Assembly (NCBI RefSeq): GCF_024436395.1
Contig: NZ_JAFMZO010000002.1
Coordinates: 620,001-684,000 of the forward strand
DNA: 64,000 bases
Direction of reading: 5' to 3'
Source: Paradesertivirga mongoliensis
Lineage (GTDB): Bacteria > Bacteroidota > Bacteroidia > Sphingobacteriales > Sphingobacteriaceae
The notes below the pieces were generated by a model. The model worked only from the letters and a program-made list of their open reading frames with translations, searched no databases and was not told the DNA's origin. The position numbers and the translations under genes were made by a program. The first letter of the stretch is position 1. The number at the start of each line of letters is the position of its first letter. Below, one piece after another: positions 1-9,020 of this stretch.

Positions 1-731
1 TTCTTAATCAATGCATCTAAAAACGAAGCCAAGCCGCTAATGGAGCATGGCGAAAAATATTTTTTGTCTGTTTCGGGGTCCACCGTGCCGTTTGATACAA
101 GTCCAACTACTGCACCTCTCTCGTCTATTACAGGTGCGCCGCTTAGGCCCCCAAACTGGCCGGGAACGACTAGATCTTTAAGCAGTATTCTGTTGCCGAT
201 AGTTTTGAAATATTCAAATTCATAAACCCTCTGCGCTCCGCCTTCCATTTTGCGTGTCCACCCTACAACATAGAGCTTTTCACCTTTGTTTAACGGAGAA
301 GTTCGAATTTCAAGAGGCTTGACGATAGCGTTATTTGATTGAATTGAAAACACCAACCAGTCTTCGTTGTAAGAGGATTTAGCGTCCAATGACTCCGTCA
401 GATCCTCGTTTAAAAGCTTTCCCGTTTTTACGCTCCGACCGACATCGTCCAGCGGATACAAAGACCAACTTTTCACGCTCCCGTTTAACACAAGGCGCTT
501 CATATTATCCGGTTTGATCACCTTTAACAAATGTTTTGCAGTTATAGCGAAAGTATCTGCGTTATATTTCAACAAAAAACCACAGCTAAATTTAGGTTGA
601 TCATATTTGGACTCTTCAAACTGAATATTATTTACCAGAGTGATGGGCTCAAAAACCTTATTAGAGGTTTTTTCCTGACCAGAGCATCCGACAAAGGATA
701 TAATCAAAAGCAGAAAGAAGGAAAATTTCAT
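1..731 (-). CDS. Trypsin-like serine protease lipoprotein (partial, 3' end outside window)
   Basis: The minus-strand frame is open from an ATG at 731 to the left edge (243 codons, no stop), so the C-terminus is missing. Residues 1-16 form a lipoprotein signal ending in SFVGC, with Cys16 as lipid anchor. The rest fits a trypsin_2-type chymotrypsin fold: His67 in TAKHLL, Asp124 in NEDWLVF and Ser197 in GGLSGAPV, followed by the usual GAVVGLVSNG strand. The order and spacing of the triad match secreted Deg/trypsin-like proteases, so proteolysis or surveillance at the periplasmic face is likely; the substrate is unknown. No PDZ domain is seen in the visible part. It stands alone, with a 521-bp gap before the next gene. 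Confidence 0.82.
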   Translation of the reverse strand, partial: MKFSFFLLLIISFVGCSGQEKTSNKVFEPITLVNNIQFEESKYDQPKFSCGFLLKYNADTFAITAKHLLKVIKPDNMKRLVLNGSVKSWSLYPLDDVGRSVKTGKLLNEDLTESLDAKSSYNEDWLVFSIQSNNAIVKPLEIRTSPLNKGEKLYVVGWTRKMEGGAQRVYEFEYFKTIGNRILLKDLVVPGQFGGLSGAPVIDERGAVVGLVSNGTVDPETDKKYFSPCSISGLASFLDALIK

Positions 732-1252
732 TAGAGTGATCTTGGCGGGCTAAAATAAGAGAAAGCAAATCAAAAACTAAACCCATTACAATCTTATCGG
801 AGAAAGCGCTGCATTTTGTTCATTTCCGATTGAAGGGGTATAATACTAATTGACATTGATGCCTCAGCAAGATTTAATGTAGAACAAATTCCTCTGCTAT
901 TTATAAAAAAAGCGGCCTGAAGCGCTCAAAACTCATTGGCTTCGAATTTGCACTCCATTTGGCATAAAGGCTGAAAAGTGCTATCAGCCTAAAAGGATAA
1001 TAAAACAGATAACGTTTTGATTAAAGGCTTGCTTTTATATTGTGTGGTTGTGATATCCATATCATCTATATTATTCCAATTTTCAGACTGGTATATCATG
1101 TGTTTTCTGGCCCATCTCCTGATAATGTTTGTATTACTCGGCCGGGTAAAGCGATGGGAATAAGCCATAGCCATGGACACTCTGGCAGTATAGGCACAAG
1201 ATCCAAAAGGAAGCAGCAGAATGGCACTTTCTGACGATAAAACCCAGATTCT
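732..1252. other. Intergenic, no convincing gene
   Basis: About 520 bases between two minus-strand genes. The only open frames are short, overlap each other on both strands and have no recognisable domain or signal peptide. I see no tRNA, strong terminator or repeat of the families found later in the window. Confidence 0.5.
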
Positions 1253-1777
1253 TTAGTTGTAATTAACCGTGACATTAAACGGCAAAGCGGATATATAAAC
1301 TCCAGGGGCTTGCCCGGGGTTAATTTGTAAACGTGCTCCGATTTTAAGCACCTGCTTACCGCCAGGCAACGTACCGGTAGCTTCGGGCGAGCTAATAAAC
1401 CGGTCGACTATCATCGTTTCAGCCGGATTAACGGAGTTTACTATAGTGATAGGATTTGAGGGCAAAGTGATGGAAAACGAATAGAGGGGCTCTCCCGTTA
1501 CCAGAAATTCGGCAACGCTAACCGCTCCTGTACTGGCTGGCAGCGTGGCTCCTCCTTCTGACACACGAACACCGTTTGTATTCAGAATCACCAAACCGGC
1601 CGACTTTCCGGATGCTATATTTCCAAAGTTCAAATCGTTGCCCGAAATTTTCTCGATAGCAATTGGAGTACTTATGGTGGCCGAAACATCGGCTGCGGCA
1701 GAACTCTGTGCCTGCACGTGGTTAAAAACACTGCAGAACAAAGCGTTTATAATAAAGAAACTAAGAGACGTCTTCAT
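1253..1777 (-). CDS. Secreted DUF4402 domain protein
   Basis: The protein has 174 residues with a signal peptide of about 24 residues ending VQAQS. The mature part begins with ASATISTPIAI-like sequence (here SATISTPIAIEKI), then DLNFGNIASG, and ends in a beta-strand FNVTVNYN. This arrangement (Ala/Ser start, 'FG.i..g' turn, alternating strands, YISALPFNVTVNYN end) is characteristic of DUF4402, small beta-rich exported proteins of Bacteroidota and Proteobacteria whose role is not established; some are thought to be pilus- or surface-related. It is monocistronic here. The ATG at 1777 directly precedes the hydrophobic signal, which supports the start. Confidence 0.8.
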   Translation of the reverse strand: MKTSLSFFIINALFCSVFNHVQAQSSAAADVSATISTPIAIEKISGNDLNFGNIASGKSAGLVILNTNGVRVSEGGATLPASTGAVSVAEFLVTGEPLYSFSITLPSNPITIVNSVNPAETMIVDRFISSPEATGTLPGGKQVLKIGARLQINPGQAPGVYISALPFNVTVNYN

Positions 1778-1974
1778 GTTAATTACTCTGTAAAGCTAAA
1801 AAAGATTCTGCTATTAACTGATTGATTGTGAAACAAATAAAGAAGCGATAAAATTTCAATAAAAAGATCGGGGTCTCCCTTCTCAGGATACAAGAAGGTG
1901 ATTTAACTATAACAATCGGATTACATGCCCCGTGTAAAGCGATGTTTTTGCTAGATTGCAGGCTATTTTATATC

Positions 1975-3591
1975 ATGAATACATCGATCCACAAAATAAT
2001 ACTAAGTGCGTTCTCTGTTCTTTTTAGCACGCTACTTAGTTGTTCAGTACTATCGCCAAAACAGGAGTATGTTACAAAAGTAACTATTCCTACAATCTCG
2101 CAGGTTGGAGCATTGAACCTGCCTTCAGAGATTGCACCAATTAAGGCCCCCTTCCCTATGCCTCAACTCAAGAGACCAAGCTTTCCCGACCGCAAAATGA
2201 GTATTCTTGAAAAAGGCGCTAAACAAGGAGTGATCAGCACCAAACAAATACAGGCAGCTATTGATGATCTTCATGCCCTCGGCGGCGGAACAGTGAATGT
2301 ACCCGCGGGAAAATGGAATACCGGAAGGATTAGTTTGAAAAGCAATGTGAACCTGCATTTGCACGAAGGTGCGGAACTGCACTTTAGCGGAGAGATTGAA
2401 GACTACCGGCCCGCAGTATTCACGCGAAATGAAGGAGTCGAAGTGATGTCGCTCGGAGCCTGTATCTACGCCAATAACCAGGAAAATATCGCCATTACAG
2501 GCAAAGGAAAATTAGTTGGACCTCCCAAGGATTCGCCTGTCAGAAAAAGGGTGATGAATGTGGATGTGATTGAAAATGTGGTACCTCATGACAAGCCTGT
2601 TCGGGAACGGGTGTACGAAGGCTATAATAACGAATTCATATTTCTACCCATGTTTATCTCTCCAACCAATTGCAAAAATGTTTTGATTGAAGGGATTACA
2701 CTCGAAAACACTCCTTTTTGGAACATCGTTCCCGTTTATTGTGATGGGGTGATCATTCGCGGCGTAACGGTGAATTCGGTGGGCATACCACGCGGAGATG
2801 GGATCGACATCGAGTCGAGCAGAAACGTTTTAATTGAATATTGTACTCTGAGCTGCGGCGACGATTGCTTTACAATGAAAGCGGGCCGCGGAGAAGATGG
2901 AATGCGTGTGAACAGACCCACCGAAAACGTGGTGGTACGTTTTTGTCTGGCCAGAGAAGGTCACGGCGGAATTACAGTAGGCAGCGAAACCGCCGGAATG
3001 ATCCGGAACTTATACGTTCACGACTCCGTTTTTGATGATACCGGTGTAGGGATAAGATTTAAGACACGCCGGCCACGAGGCGGGGGCGGCGAAAATTTAT
3101 ACTACGAGCGTATCCGAATGAATCTGCGCGACGATGCATTTAGATGGGACATGCTTGGCAGTAAAATGTATGTAGGAGAACTGGCTACCCGCTTGCCGGC
3201 CCTCCCGGTTAACAGATTGACGCCAGCTTTCAAAAACATCATTGCGAAGGATTTTATCATCGAAAAATCAAAAACCTTTATCCGTATAGACGGAATTCCT
3301 GAATCGCCACTAACCAACTTTAGCCTAGAAAATGCCGATGTAACCAGCAGAAACCTGATCAAGGCAATTGATGCTAAAGACATTCTGATTAAAAATGCTA
3401 TTATTCGCAGTCAGGATTCACTCATCCAATTGGTTGACGCCCGCAACGTTACCTTCGAAAATGTAAAATTCGAAGTACCTGGCAAGGAAGTCGTGACCAC
3501 CATTACAGGCCCTTTATCCGACGACATCAAGTTCAAGAACACAATCCCGGAAAAGCCAAAAGGCTGGGCGGATAAAACCTGGGAAAAGTAA
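1975..3591 (+). CDS. GH28-family polygalacturonase-like lipoprotein
   Basis: This is predicted to hydrolyse galacturonan or related pectin backbones at the outer membrane or periplasm. I chose the ATG at 1975 because it gives a compact lipoprotein signal (MNTSIHKII...LLSC, Cys23); upstream extension adds a non-signal stretch. The 538-residue product has the right-handed beta-helix pattern of GH28 with the expected catalytic set: Asp278 in GDGIDIES, Asp296-Asp297 in CGDDCF, His330 in GHGGITVGSE and Arg361/Lys363 in GIRFKT. Length is slightly above bacterial GH28 norms because of about 80 N-terminal residues before the 'AAIDDLHALGGGTVNVP' start of the helix. It is the first of two GH28 genes in the window and has no SusC/SusD neighbours. 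Exact substrate is not readable. Confidence 0.88.
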   Translation: MNTSIHKIILSAFSVLFSTLLSCSVLSPKQEYVTKVTIPTISQVGALNLPSEIAPIKAPFPMPQLKRPSFPDRKMSILEKGAKQGVISTKQIQAAIDDLHALGGGTVNVPAGKWNTGRISLKSNVNLHLHEGAELHFSGEIEDYRPAVFTRNEGVEVMSLGACIYANNQENIAITGKGKLVGPPKDSPVRKRVMNVDVIENVVPHDKPVRERVYEGYNNEFIFLPMFISPTNCKNVLIEGITLENTPFWNIVPVYCDGVIIRGVTVNSVGIPRGDGIDIESSRNVLIEYCTLSCGDDCFTMKAGRGEDGMRVNRPTENVVVRFCLAREGHGGITVGSETAGMIRNLYVHDSVFDDTGVGIRFKTRRPRGGGGENLYYERIRMNLRDDAFRWDMLGSKMYVGELATRLPALPVNRLTPAFKNIIAKDFIIEKSKTFIRIDGIPESPLTNFSLENADVTSRNLIKAIDAKDILIKNAIIRSQDSLIQLVDARNVTFENVKFEVPGKEVVTTITGPLSDDIKFKNTIPEKPKGWADKTWEK

Positions 3592-3598
3592 TTGCGGC

Positions 3599-3955
3599 CT
3601 ATCGTCCCTCGTGAAAGCTTAGTCTGTTGCCGTCGGGATCAGTCACCGCGGCAAATTGCCCCCAGGGCGTTTGATCGATTGCACCGACTTGAACGCCTTT
3701 TGCTGTAAGCGACCGTATCTCATCCGCAAGGTTTTCTGTTTTGATCACAAAGCCGTTTATACATCCGGCGGGCATGTTATCAAACCAGGTAACTAAGGTG
3801 ATAGATACGCTGCTCCCCGGAAATGCCATTTGTATCCATTTTTTACCAGCTTCAAAAGGCGCTTCTACCAATACTTCAAAACCCAGCTTCAGGTAAAACT
3901 CTTTCGCTCTCGCCTGATCGCTTACGGGGATAGAAATAATTTCGATCGATTTCAT
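3599..3955 (-). CDS. VOC (glyoxalase/bleomycin-resistance fold) family protein
   Basis: The 118-residue protein has the paired beta-alpha-beta-beta-beta modules of the VOC superfamily: the N-terminal strand IEIISIPVSD, helix ARAKEFYLKLGFEV, and the C-terminal hallmark FAAVTDPDGNRLSFHEG, where the Glu/His positions normally bind metal. It is cytosolic and of unknown substrate; such short members include dioxygenase-like and antibiotic-binding proteins. Its start lies 8 bp after the stop of the dienelactone hydrolase gene on the same strand, so both are probably co-transcribed with the hydrolase first. It converges tail-to-tail with the GH28 gene, 7 bp away. Confidence 0.82.
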   Translation of the reverse strand: MKSIEIISIPVSDQARAKEFYLKLGFEVLVEAPFEAGKKWIQMAFPGSSVSITLVTWFDNMPAGCINGFVIKTENLADEIRSLTAKGVQVGAIDQTPWGQFAAVTDPDGNRLSFHEGR

Positions 3956-3963
3956 ATTTCCGA

Positions 3964-4851
3964 TTACTTTAACTTCTTTTCGAAAAAATCAATAGTGCGT
4001 TTCCAAGCTAATTCGGCAGCATCCTTGTCGTATCGAGGAGTAGTATCGTTGTGGAAGCCATGGTTAGTTTTGGGATATATATAGGCCGTATATTCTTTGT
4101 TATTAGCCTTCAGCGCCGCTTCGTAAGCCGGCCAACCCTCATTAACCCTGGTATCCAACTCAGCATAATGCAACATAAGCGGCGCCTTGATTTTAGGAAC
4201 ATCGGCAACAGGCGCCTGCCCGCCATAAAAAGGAACAGCGGCTGCAAGGTCTGGAATACGAACGGCCATTAAGTTAGCTATCGCCCCTCCAAAACAAAAA
4301 CCTACAACGCCAATTTTCCCGTTGCAATTCTTGTGGTTCCTGAGATAATCATACGCAGCGATAAAATCTTCCAGCATTTCATCCCGGTTACGTTTGCTTT
4401 GCAGCGTCCTGCCTTCATCATCGTTACCCGGATAGCCGCCCAGGGGACTCAACGCATCCGGCGCAATGGAAATAAAGCCTGCAAGTGCCGCCCGCCTGGC
4501 TACGTCTTCGATATGCGGATTTAAACCACGGTTTTCGTGAACAACAATAATTCCTCCGAGCTTCTTCTTAGCATCAGCAGGCATTGAGAGCAAGGCTTTG
4601 ATGTTGCCCCCGCCTTTTGGGGATTGATAATTGATATATTCAGATTTCAAACGCGGGTCATCAGCTTTGATCTGGAGTGCGCCTTTATAATCAGGCATTA
4701 TAAAACTCATAAGAGAGGCAACGGTGATGCCACCCACCGCATACGTAGATAGCTGTTGAACAAAGTCGCGCCTGTTCAAACGATTGTGGGCATAATCATC
4801 ATAAAGGTCAAACACTTCCTGTCTGATGTCTTCTTTTTTAATCTCTTTCAT
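3964..4851 (-). CDS. Dienelactone hydrolase family protein, exported type
   Basis: This is an alpha/beta hydrolase of the DLH family. The start at 4851 ([20 protein letters not shown]) is chosen because it matches the conserved beginning of this Bacteroidota subfamily; a longer frame from 4905 adds 18 unlikely residues. A twin-arginine-like stretch (NRRDFVQ, about residue 26) and a hydrophobic segment to about residue 53 suggest export or membrane anchoring. The catalytic triad is visible: nucleophile Cys186 in GFCFGG (the Cys typical of true DLH), Asp233 in AELDTRVN and His264 in TNHGFHND. It could hydrolyse a lactone or ester; substrate unknown. It leads an operon with the downstream VOC protein. 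Confidence 0.87.
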   Translation of the reverse strand: MKEIKKEDIRQEVFDLYDDYAHNRLNRRDFVQQLSTYAVGGITVASLMSFIMPDYKGALQIKADDPRLKSEYINYQSPKGGGNIKALLSMPADAKKKLGGIIVVHENRGLNPHIEDVARRAALAGFISIAPDALSPLGGYPGNDDEGRTLQSKRNRDEMLEDFIAAYDYLRNHKNCNGKIGVVGFCFGGAIANLMAVRIPDLAAAVPFYGGQAPVADVPKIKAPLMLHYAELDTRVNEGWPAYEAALKANNKEYTAYIYPKTNHGFHNDTTPRYDKDAAELAWKRTIDFFEKKLK

Positions 4852-5102
4852 TGCAGTTTGGTTTATTGTCTGTAAACGATAGAAGTATCGGCTATAATGG
4901 GCCACATTCCATCACGATACAGGCTCCACACTAATGTACCAGAAAGTAATCGAATAATCCAAACGCTTAAACGGCAGCTATGTAACAATTTGATCAATTG
5001 AACTAAGGCTTTCTGCGCAAAAGGCAAGAGGCTGGCAGCATTTAATAGATTAAACCACTGTTCGCGTTAAGGTTTTCTCGGCAGGCCGTCGACGGCCCGG
5101 AT

Positions 5103-5345
5103 CTAATTCTTCTGATCCGATGAAGTGATAGACTTAAAAAATAAAATATGGCTCTCTACAGCACTATCCAGTTCCTTCTTTACCTTAACGTAATCTTTCA
5201 ATAAAGACGGGTCGTCTGAATTATCCGAACCAAATAGTTTATTATCAATTTCCTGGAAGGCCAGCTGCTTTTGGGTTACAGAGTTTTCGAGTGATTCAAT
5301 TTTTTCTTGAATTTCTTTTGGCATTTGTTCCATATCTGAGAGCAT
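5103..5345 (-). CDS. Small coiled-coil protein, unknown function
   Basis: The 80-residue protein is charged and helical, with no signal peptide or membrane segment. Residues 8-35 (KEIQEKIESLENSV...) and 50-65 (KDYVKVKKELDSAV) have heptad spacing consistent with a short coiled coil, joined by an acidic Asp/Ser linker (GSDNSDDPS). I do not recognise the family. It is flanked by intergenic DNA on both sides and appears to be its own transcription unit. The ATG at 5345 is supported by the A/T-rich leader that follows it. Confidence 0.5.
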   Translation of the reverse strand: MLSDMEQMPKEIQEKIESLENSVTQKQLAFQEIDNKLFGSDNSDDPSLLKDYVKVKKELDSAVESHILFFKSITSSDQKN

Positions 5346-5452
5346 TGTGAGGCAAAGTTAGAGGAAACTTTTTTAATATATAGTATTAAATTTTACAAAA
5401 ACTATAATTTAATCTACTGGTACTCAAGCTTAGCCATTTCAGCTCCCGGATA

Positions 5453-5854
5453 TTATTTAGAACTTGCGGTCCAGTTGAGTTTGTAGGTATCGCAACTCAA
5501 ACCCGTGATACTCATCCTGAACGTCCCCTGAGCTGCATTACCCTTTATGATGCCGTCAATTTCAAATCGAAAAGCTGAAGAACCGCCGTTTTCAGGATCA
5601 ACAATAATGGCCTGCACCTTGCCCCCCTTTACCGGGATACTTTTTTCGGGCCCGGCGGTAATCTGTTCTGTACTTGAACCGCATCTCCAATAACCTGTAA
5701 AAGTCAGGTTTTCTATGGTCTTCCCATCTTTCGACAGTTCAAAGGAGATCTTCGCACCTTTGTATCCATTGGAAAATGTGCCATTAAACTTCTTTTGAGC
5801 ATACGAAGCGGCAGACACAATCATAAAGGACAGGAGAATAACAAATCTTTTCAT
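5453..5854 (-). CDS. Secreted protein of unknown function
   Basis: The 133-residue protein has a clear signal peptide (MKRFVILLSFMIVSAASYAQ, cleavage after Ala19). The mature part is predicted all-beta, with KISFELSKDGKTIENLTF and GTFRMSITGLSCDTYKLNW suggesting a small antiparallel sandwich; two Cys (near residues 58 and 124) could form a disulfide. Proteins of this shape are usually periplasmic or outer-membrane associated in Bacteroidota, but no named family is recognised. A 118-residue secreted protein at 20314 has a loosely similar pattern (GTW/GTF, then a test of strands), but I cannot show homology. Confidence 0.68.
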   Translation of the reverse strand: MKRFVILLSFMIVSAASYAQKKFNGTFSNGYKGAKISFELSKDGKTIENLTFTGYWRCGSSTEQITAGPEKSIPVKGGKVQAIIVDPENGGSSAFRFEIDGIIKGNAAQGTFRMSITGLSCDTYKLNWTASSK

Positions 5855-5900
5855 TAATATAAATTTTAGCGATAAATATAATAATTCGGAATCAAAACCC

Positions 5901-5933
5901 TTTCGGTAGCCTTAGTGATTATGCCTACCTTTG
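5901..5933 (+). promoter_or_regulatory. Candidate Bacteroidota promoter (TTTC -33 / TACCTTTG -7)
   Basis: TACCTTTG at 5926-5933 is a perfect TAnnTTTG -7 box. A TTTC tetramer at 5901-5904 lies 21 bp upstream as a degenerate -33 box. The predicted start of transcription falls about 12 bases before the ATG at 5952. Confidence 0.4.
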
Positions 5934-5951
5934 CTGGCCTTAACCGTGATC

Positions 5952-6368
5952 ATGCCCATCAGACGTAAATATCTCCTATTATCTCTTAGCGGTCTTATAA
6001 TACTGTATATGGTGTACGAATCGCTTTCGCTACCAGCAGGTGAAGATCTGAATGGTAATTTCAAAGAACTGGCATTTTATCGGAACGAACAAAATACCGG
6101 CCCGGTGTTGAGAATCTATGCAGTATCTGTTAGTGACACCGTTTGGTCCGAAATGGAAACTTATGGCAACTACATGCCGCATACAAAATACGGGAAGACT
6201 CAAGTATTCTATTTCCTGGATCAAAAGCCCGCTCCCCGGTCATTATCACCCGCGGACGGCAGTTTCGACAAGCAATACGAAGAAGTCTGCATAGCAAAAT
6301 ACGAGAAAGGCGCCATGGGGCAAACTGTCCTTGTCAGATATCCTTTTAAAACAAGCAGAAATCGTTAG
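5952..6368 (+). CDS. Membrane-anchored or exported small protein, unknown
   Basis: The 138-residue product starts with the ATG at 5952 (MPIRRKYLLLSLSGLIILYMVYES), giving a basic N-terminus and one hydrophobic segment that acts as signal anchor. The mature part (about residues 30-135) is mixed alpha/beta with no recognised motif; the phrases RIYAVSVSDTVWSEMETYGNYMPHT and KTQVFYFLDQK are broken here only to show its polar, Tyr-rich nature. It is not obviously related to neighbouring genes. It lies 70 bp before the esterase gene in the same direction and might be co-transcribed with it, though a separate promoter for the esterase is equally possible. Confidence 0.6.
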   Translation: MPIRRKYLLLSLSGLIILYMVYESLSLPAGEDLNGNFKELAFYRNEQNTGPVLRIYAVSVSDTVWSEMETYGNYMPHTKYGKTQVFYFLDQKPAPRSLSPADGSFDKQYEEVCIAKYEKGAMGQTVLVRYPFKTSRNR

Positions 6369-6438
6369 CCACAGGGAATTGAAGAAAAAGTGCTAAATTG
6401 AGCAGCCAGGCACACAAAGCCCTGTATCACAAAAAAAT

Positions 6439-7758
6439 ATGCTTACAAAATATTTCAGTCGACTTGTACTGCTGTTTCTCTTTCTCCAGGTATCAGGAAT
6501 TTCCGCGAATGCACAATCGCCTGCACCAATAAAAATGGTTGACGTGATCCTGCGACCGGACCACGACGACTGGAACTATAAAACAAATGAAGACGCGACC
6601 GTCGAGATCACTGTATTAAAGTATGGCGTCCCCGTGCAGAATGCCCAGGTAAGCTTGGAGGCCGGCCCTCAGCTGTTGCCCACCGATAAGCGCGAAAAAT
6701 TAACATTAGAAAACGGCCGCGGAAAGATAAACGCGGGTACCAGTCGGCAGCCAGGCTTCAGGCGTGTGCTGGTAACCGCATTGGTAAACAATCATTCTTA
6801 CACTGGCGAAGTTACTTTAGCTTTTTCGCCTGAACAGATTCTCCCTGCGATAACAATGCCTGATGATTTTACCCAGTTCTGGGCCAAGGCAATGGATGAA
6901 TCGTCCAAAATACCGATGGATACACGACTGAGCTATATGCCCGACCTGTCCACTTCCACCGTAGATGTTTATCTGGTAAATCTGCAAAACTATAAAGCCG
7001 GACAGCGTTTATATGGCTATTTGTGTAAACCTAAAACACCTGGAAAATATCCTGTCATCTTCGAACCGCCGGGTGCGGGCATTAAAGCCATTGCTCCCAA
7101 TTTCTCGCTCGCCTCACAAGGATTCATTACATTCAGCTCCGAAATTCACGGCCTCTCGCCTTTGCTGGATAAAGAAACCTATACCAATATCTCGAACGCC
7201 TTTGGCGATTACACGGCCTACAAACTCGACGACAGAGACAACTATTATTACAAGAGGGTTTATCTCGGCTGCCTTAGGGCCATTGATTATCTATGCAGTT
7301 TGCCAGAGTTCGATGGCAAAAATGTACTGGTAACCGGGGGCAGCCAGGGAGGAGCGTTAGCAATTGTTACTGCCGCCCTGGATAAACGAGTTACCGCTGT
7401 ATCAGCCTTCTACCCTGCCCTTTCGGATATTACTGGCTACCTGCAAGGCCGGGCAGGCGGATGGCCTCACTTGCTGAATGCGAACAACGCCCTGAAGCAC
7501 AACACCCCGGAAAAAATCCGTACACTCGGATATTACGATGTGGTTAATTTCGCGAAAAACCTTTCCGTTCCGGGATTTTACTCATGGGGATATAACGATC
7601 AGGTAACGCCACCTTCTTCAGTATTCGCGGTAGTAAACTCCATCAAGGCGCCCAAGACAATAGAGATTACTCCAATCTCAGGACACTGGAGGTTTGGCGA
7701 GACTAATCAGAAATCTATCGAATGGCTGAAGAAACAGGTAAAACCTCTCCGGAAGTAA
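6439..7758 (+). CDS. Acetyl xylan esterase (CE7/AXE1) family, secreted
   Basis: The 439-residue protein has a signal peptide (to about residue 26, SANAQS), an N-terminal beta domain of about 100 residues (27-130) and a C-terminal alpha/beta hydrolase domain of the AXE1/cephalosporin-C deacetylase family. The catalytic triad is seen as Ser302 in TGGSQGGAL, Asp387 in GYNDQVTPP and His416 in SGHWRFGE; the family signature 'KRVYLGCLRAIDYL' precedes the nucleophile. CE7 enzymes remove acetyl groups from xylo-oligosaccharides and other small acetylated sugars, which fits the plant-polymer enzymes around it. The added N-terminal domain is usual in Bacteroidota members. A weak hairpin (CCAAAAGTT..AACTTTTGG) follows at about 7791. 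Confidence 0.87.
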   Translation: MLTKYFSRLVLLFLFLQVSGISANAQSPAPIKMVDVILRPDHDDWNYKTNEDATVEITVLKYGVPVQNAQVSLEAGPQLLPTDKREKLTLENGRGKINAGTSRQPGFRRVLVTALVNNHSYTGEVTLAFSPEQILPAITMPDDFTQFWAKAMDESSKIPMDTRLSYMPDLSTSTVDVYLVNLQNYKAGQRLYGYLCKPKTPGKYPVIFEPPGAGIKAIAPNFSLASQGFITFSSEIHGLSPLLDKETYTNISNAFGDYTAYKLDDRDNYYYKRVYLGCLRAIDYLCSLPEFDGKNVLVTGGSQGGALAIVTAALDKRVTAVSAFYPALSDITGYLQGRAGGWPHLLNANNALKHNTPEKIRTLGYYDVVNFAKNLSVPGFYSWGYNDQVTPPSSVFAVVNSIKAPKTIEITPISGHWRFGETNQKSIEWLKKQVKPLRK

Positions 7759-7900
7759 AATCAGTAGATTGATTCCACCGAAAGGCCAAGTTTCCAAAAG
7801 TTCTGAACTTTTGGAGACTTATAGCTGCGGAAAGTTTTCGCATATCTAGTCTTCGTCTATTACCAATGATGATTTATATTCCACATCAAGGCTATGACTA

Positions 7901-8260
7901 TTATTGTTTTTTCTTAGGCGGCCCACCCGCGCCGGTAGGTGTGCCCGCAGGTGTCGCCGGATGAGAAGCAGCCCGGGCAGGCGGCTCGGCGTTCATTACG
8001 CTCGGCACCGGTTCATGGGGGTTCGGATTGTTCGGATTAGAGGGCGTAGGCGACCTTCTTCCGGTTTTTAGTGCTACCGTGTCTACCTGGACCTTTGGCA
8101 CCCGGCTTCTCACAATACTTTGACGTTTATTGCTTTTCACATCCCTGCCCTGACTAAGAGCCTCAATATCGGCTTTGAGCCGGATGGTATCTTTTTTATT
8201 TTGCCCTGCAGCACAGGTTACCGACAAGGCGAGTATAGATGACAAAATGATCGTTTTCAT
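7901..8260 (-). CDS. Secreted Pro-rich low-complexity protein
   Basis: The 119-residue protein has a signal peptide (MKTIILSSILALSVTCAAGQ) and a short charged region, then a tail (residues 68-119) rich in Pro, Asn, Thr, Ala and Gly with segments such as TPSNPNNPNPHEPVP and TPAGTPTGAGGPPKKKQ. The tail looks disordered and may span the peptidoglycan or periplasm. No enzymatic motif is present and no family is recognised. Base composition of the tail is GC-rich, as expected for its codons. It is expressed opposite to the preceding esterase, with which it converges. Confidence 0.6.
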   Translation of the reverse strand: MKTIILSSILALSVTCAAGQNKKDTIRLKADIEALSQGRDVKSNKRQSIVRSRVPKVQVDTVALKTGRRSPTPSNPNNPNPHEPVPSVMNAEPPARAASHPATPAGTPTGAGGPPKKKQ

Positions 8261-8693
8261 GGCTTAAATGGTTAATCTGGTTCGATAAAGCGTCCACGAT
8301 AAATATCGCAGATGTCAAAGCCCCCCTGCGGCCGTTTTCAATTAAGCGGACCCGGCCCTGAAGCGCTGATGGCAGTAATTATTATATCAAATTCCTTGCC
8401 TGATTTGGAAAACATTGGTTACGCTTTCAAATTAATTTCGACAGCATATAAACGAAGGCAACCCACCAACAGATTCAATCCGGATTGGGGGAAATTCGCG
8501 CCCTTAACAATCAAAAACACCAATAAGTAGAAACATTCTGTCAATTTTCAAAAGCTCAGGAAGTCATATTCGGGTATGTTTGTAGCTTACAAAACTAGGT
8601 TGCAGACCGCGGTCAGGGAAGTATATCACAGCAGAGCACCAGTGCTTCACTACTACCAGGATCGAATCTATCGGAAAACAAAAAAAGAATGAC
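8261..8693. other. Intergenic region with short palindromes
   Basis: The 433 bases hold no convincing gene; a 72-codon plus-strand frame at 8312 has no recognisable features. Palindromes are present in the GntR leader: TTTGTAGCTTACAAA (8579-8593), GACCGCGGTC (about 8603) and AGCACCAGTGCT (about 8634). Confidence 0.45.
8579..8593. promoter_or_regulatory. Candidate operator palindrome upstream of GntR gene
   Basis: TTTGTA-GCT-TACAAA is a perfect dyad about 100 bp before the GntR-type gene. GntR/YtrA regulators usually bind dyads of this kind near their own promoter, but the link is inference. Confidence 0.3.
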
Positions 8694-8969
8694 ATGACTG
8701 TGAAACTTGCAATAGATCCCGCGTCGCCAGTTCCTCTGTTCTTGCAGGTTAAGGGACTTATCAGGAAGGAAATCCTAAACGGGAGATTCGACGCAGATAA
8801 TCGCATACCACCCATGAGGCGAATTGAAATAGATAATTCACTCTCACGCACAACGGTTGAAAGAGCATACTGGCTATTGGCGAAAGAGGGATATATGACA
8901 AAAATAGGCAATGCCTACTTCGTCCAGAAAGAAGAAGAAATAGTGCTGGAAGAACTTACATATAATTAA
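8694..8969 (+). CDS. GntR-family winged-helix regulator, minimal (YtrA-like)
   Basis: The 91-residue protein consists almost only of a GntR winged-helix: PLFLQVKGLIRKEILNGRF (helix 1), a central RIPPMRRIEID helix, the recognition helix SLSRTTVERAYWLLAKEGY and the wing TKIGNAYFV. The typical GntR effector-binding C-terminal domain is absent and only about 15 residues follow the wing, so it is close to the YtrA subgroup, which often controls adjacent ABC transporters. No transporter is beside it here. It is cytosolic and DNA-binding. The ATG at 8694 places the DNA-binding domain at the usual distance from the N-terminus. Confidence 0.8.
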   Translation: MTVKLAIDPASPVPLFLQVKGLIRKEILNGRFDADNRIPPMRRIEIDNSLSRTTVERAYWLLAKEGYMTKIGNAYFVQKEEEIVLEELTYN

Positions 8970-9020
8970 AGCACAGAAGATACGGTTGTTTGGTAAATGA
9001 GATCCGGGGCAAAGCTTGAA

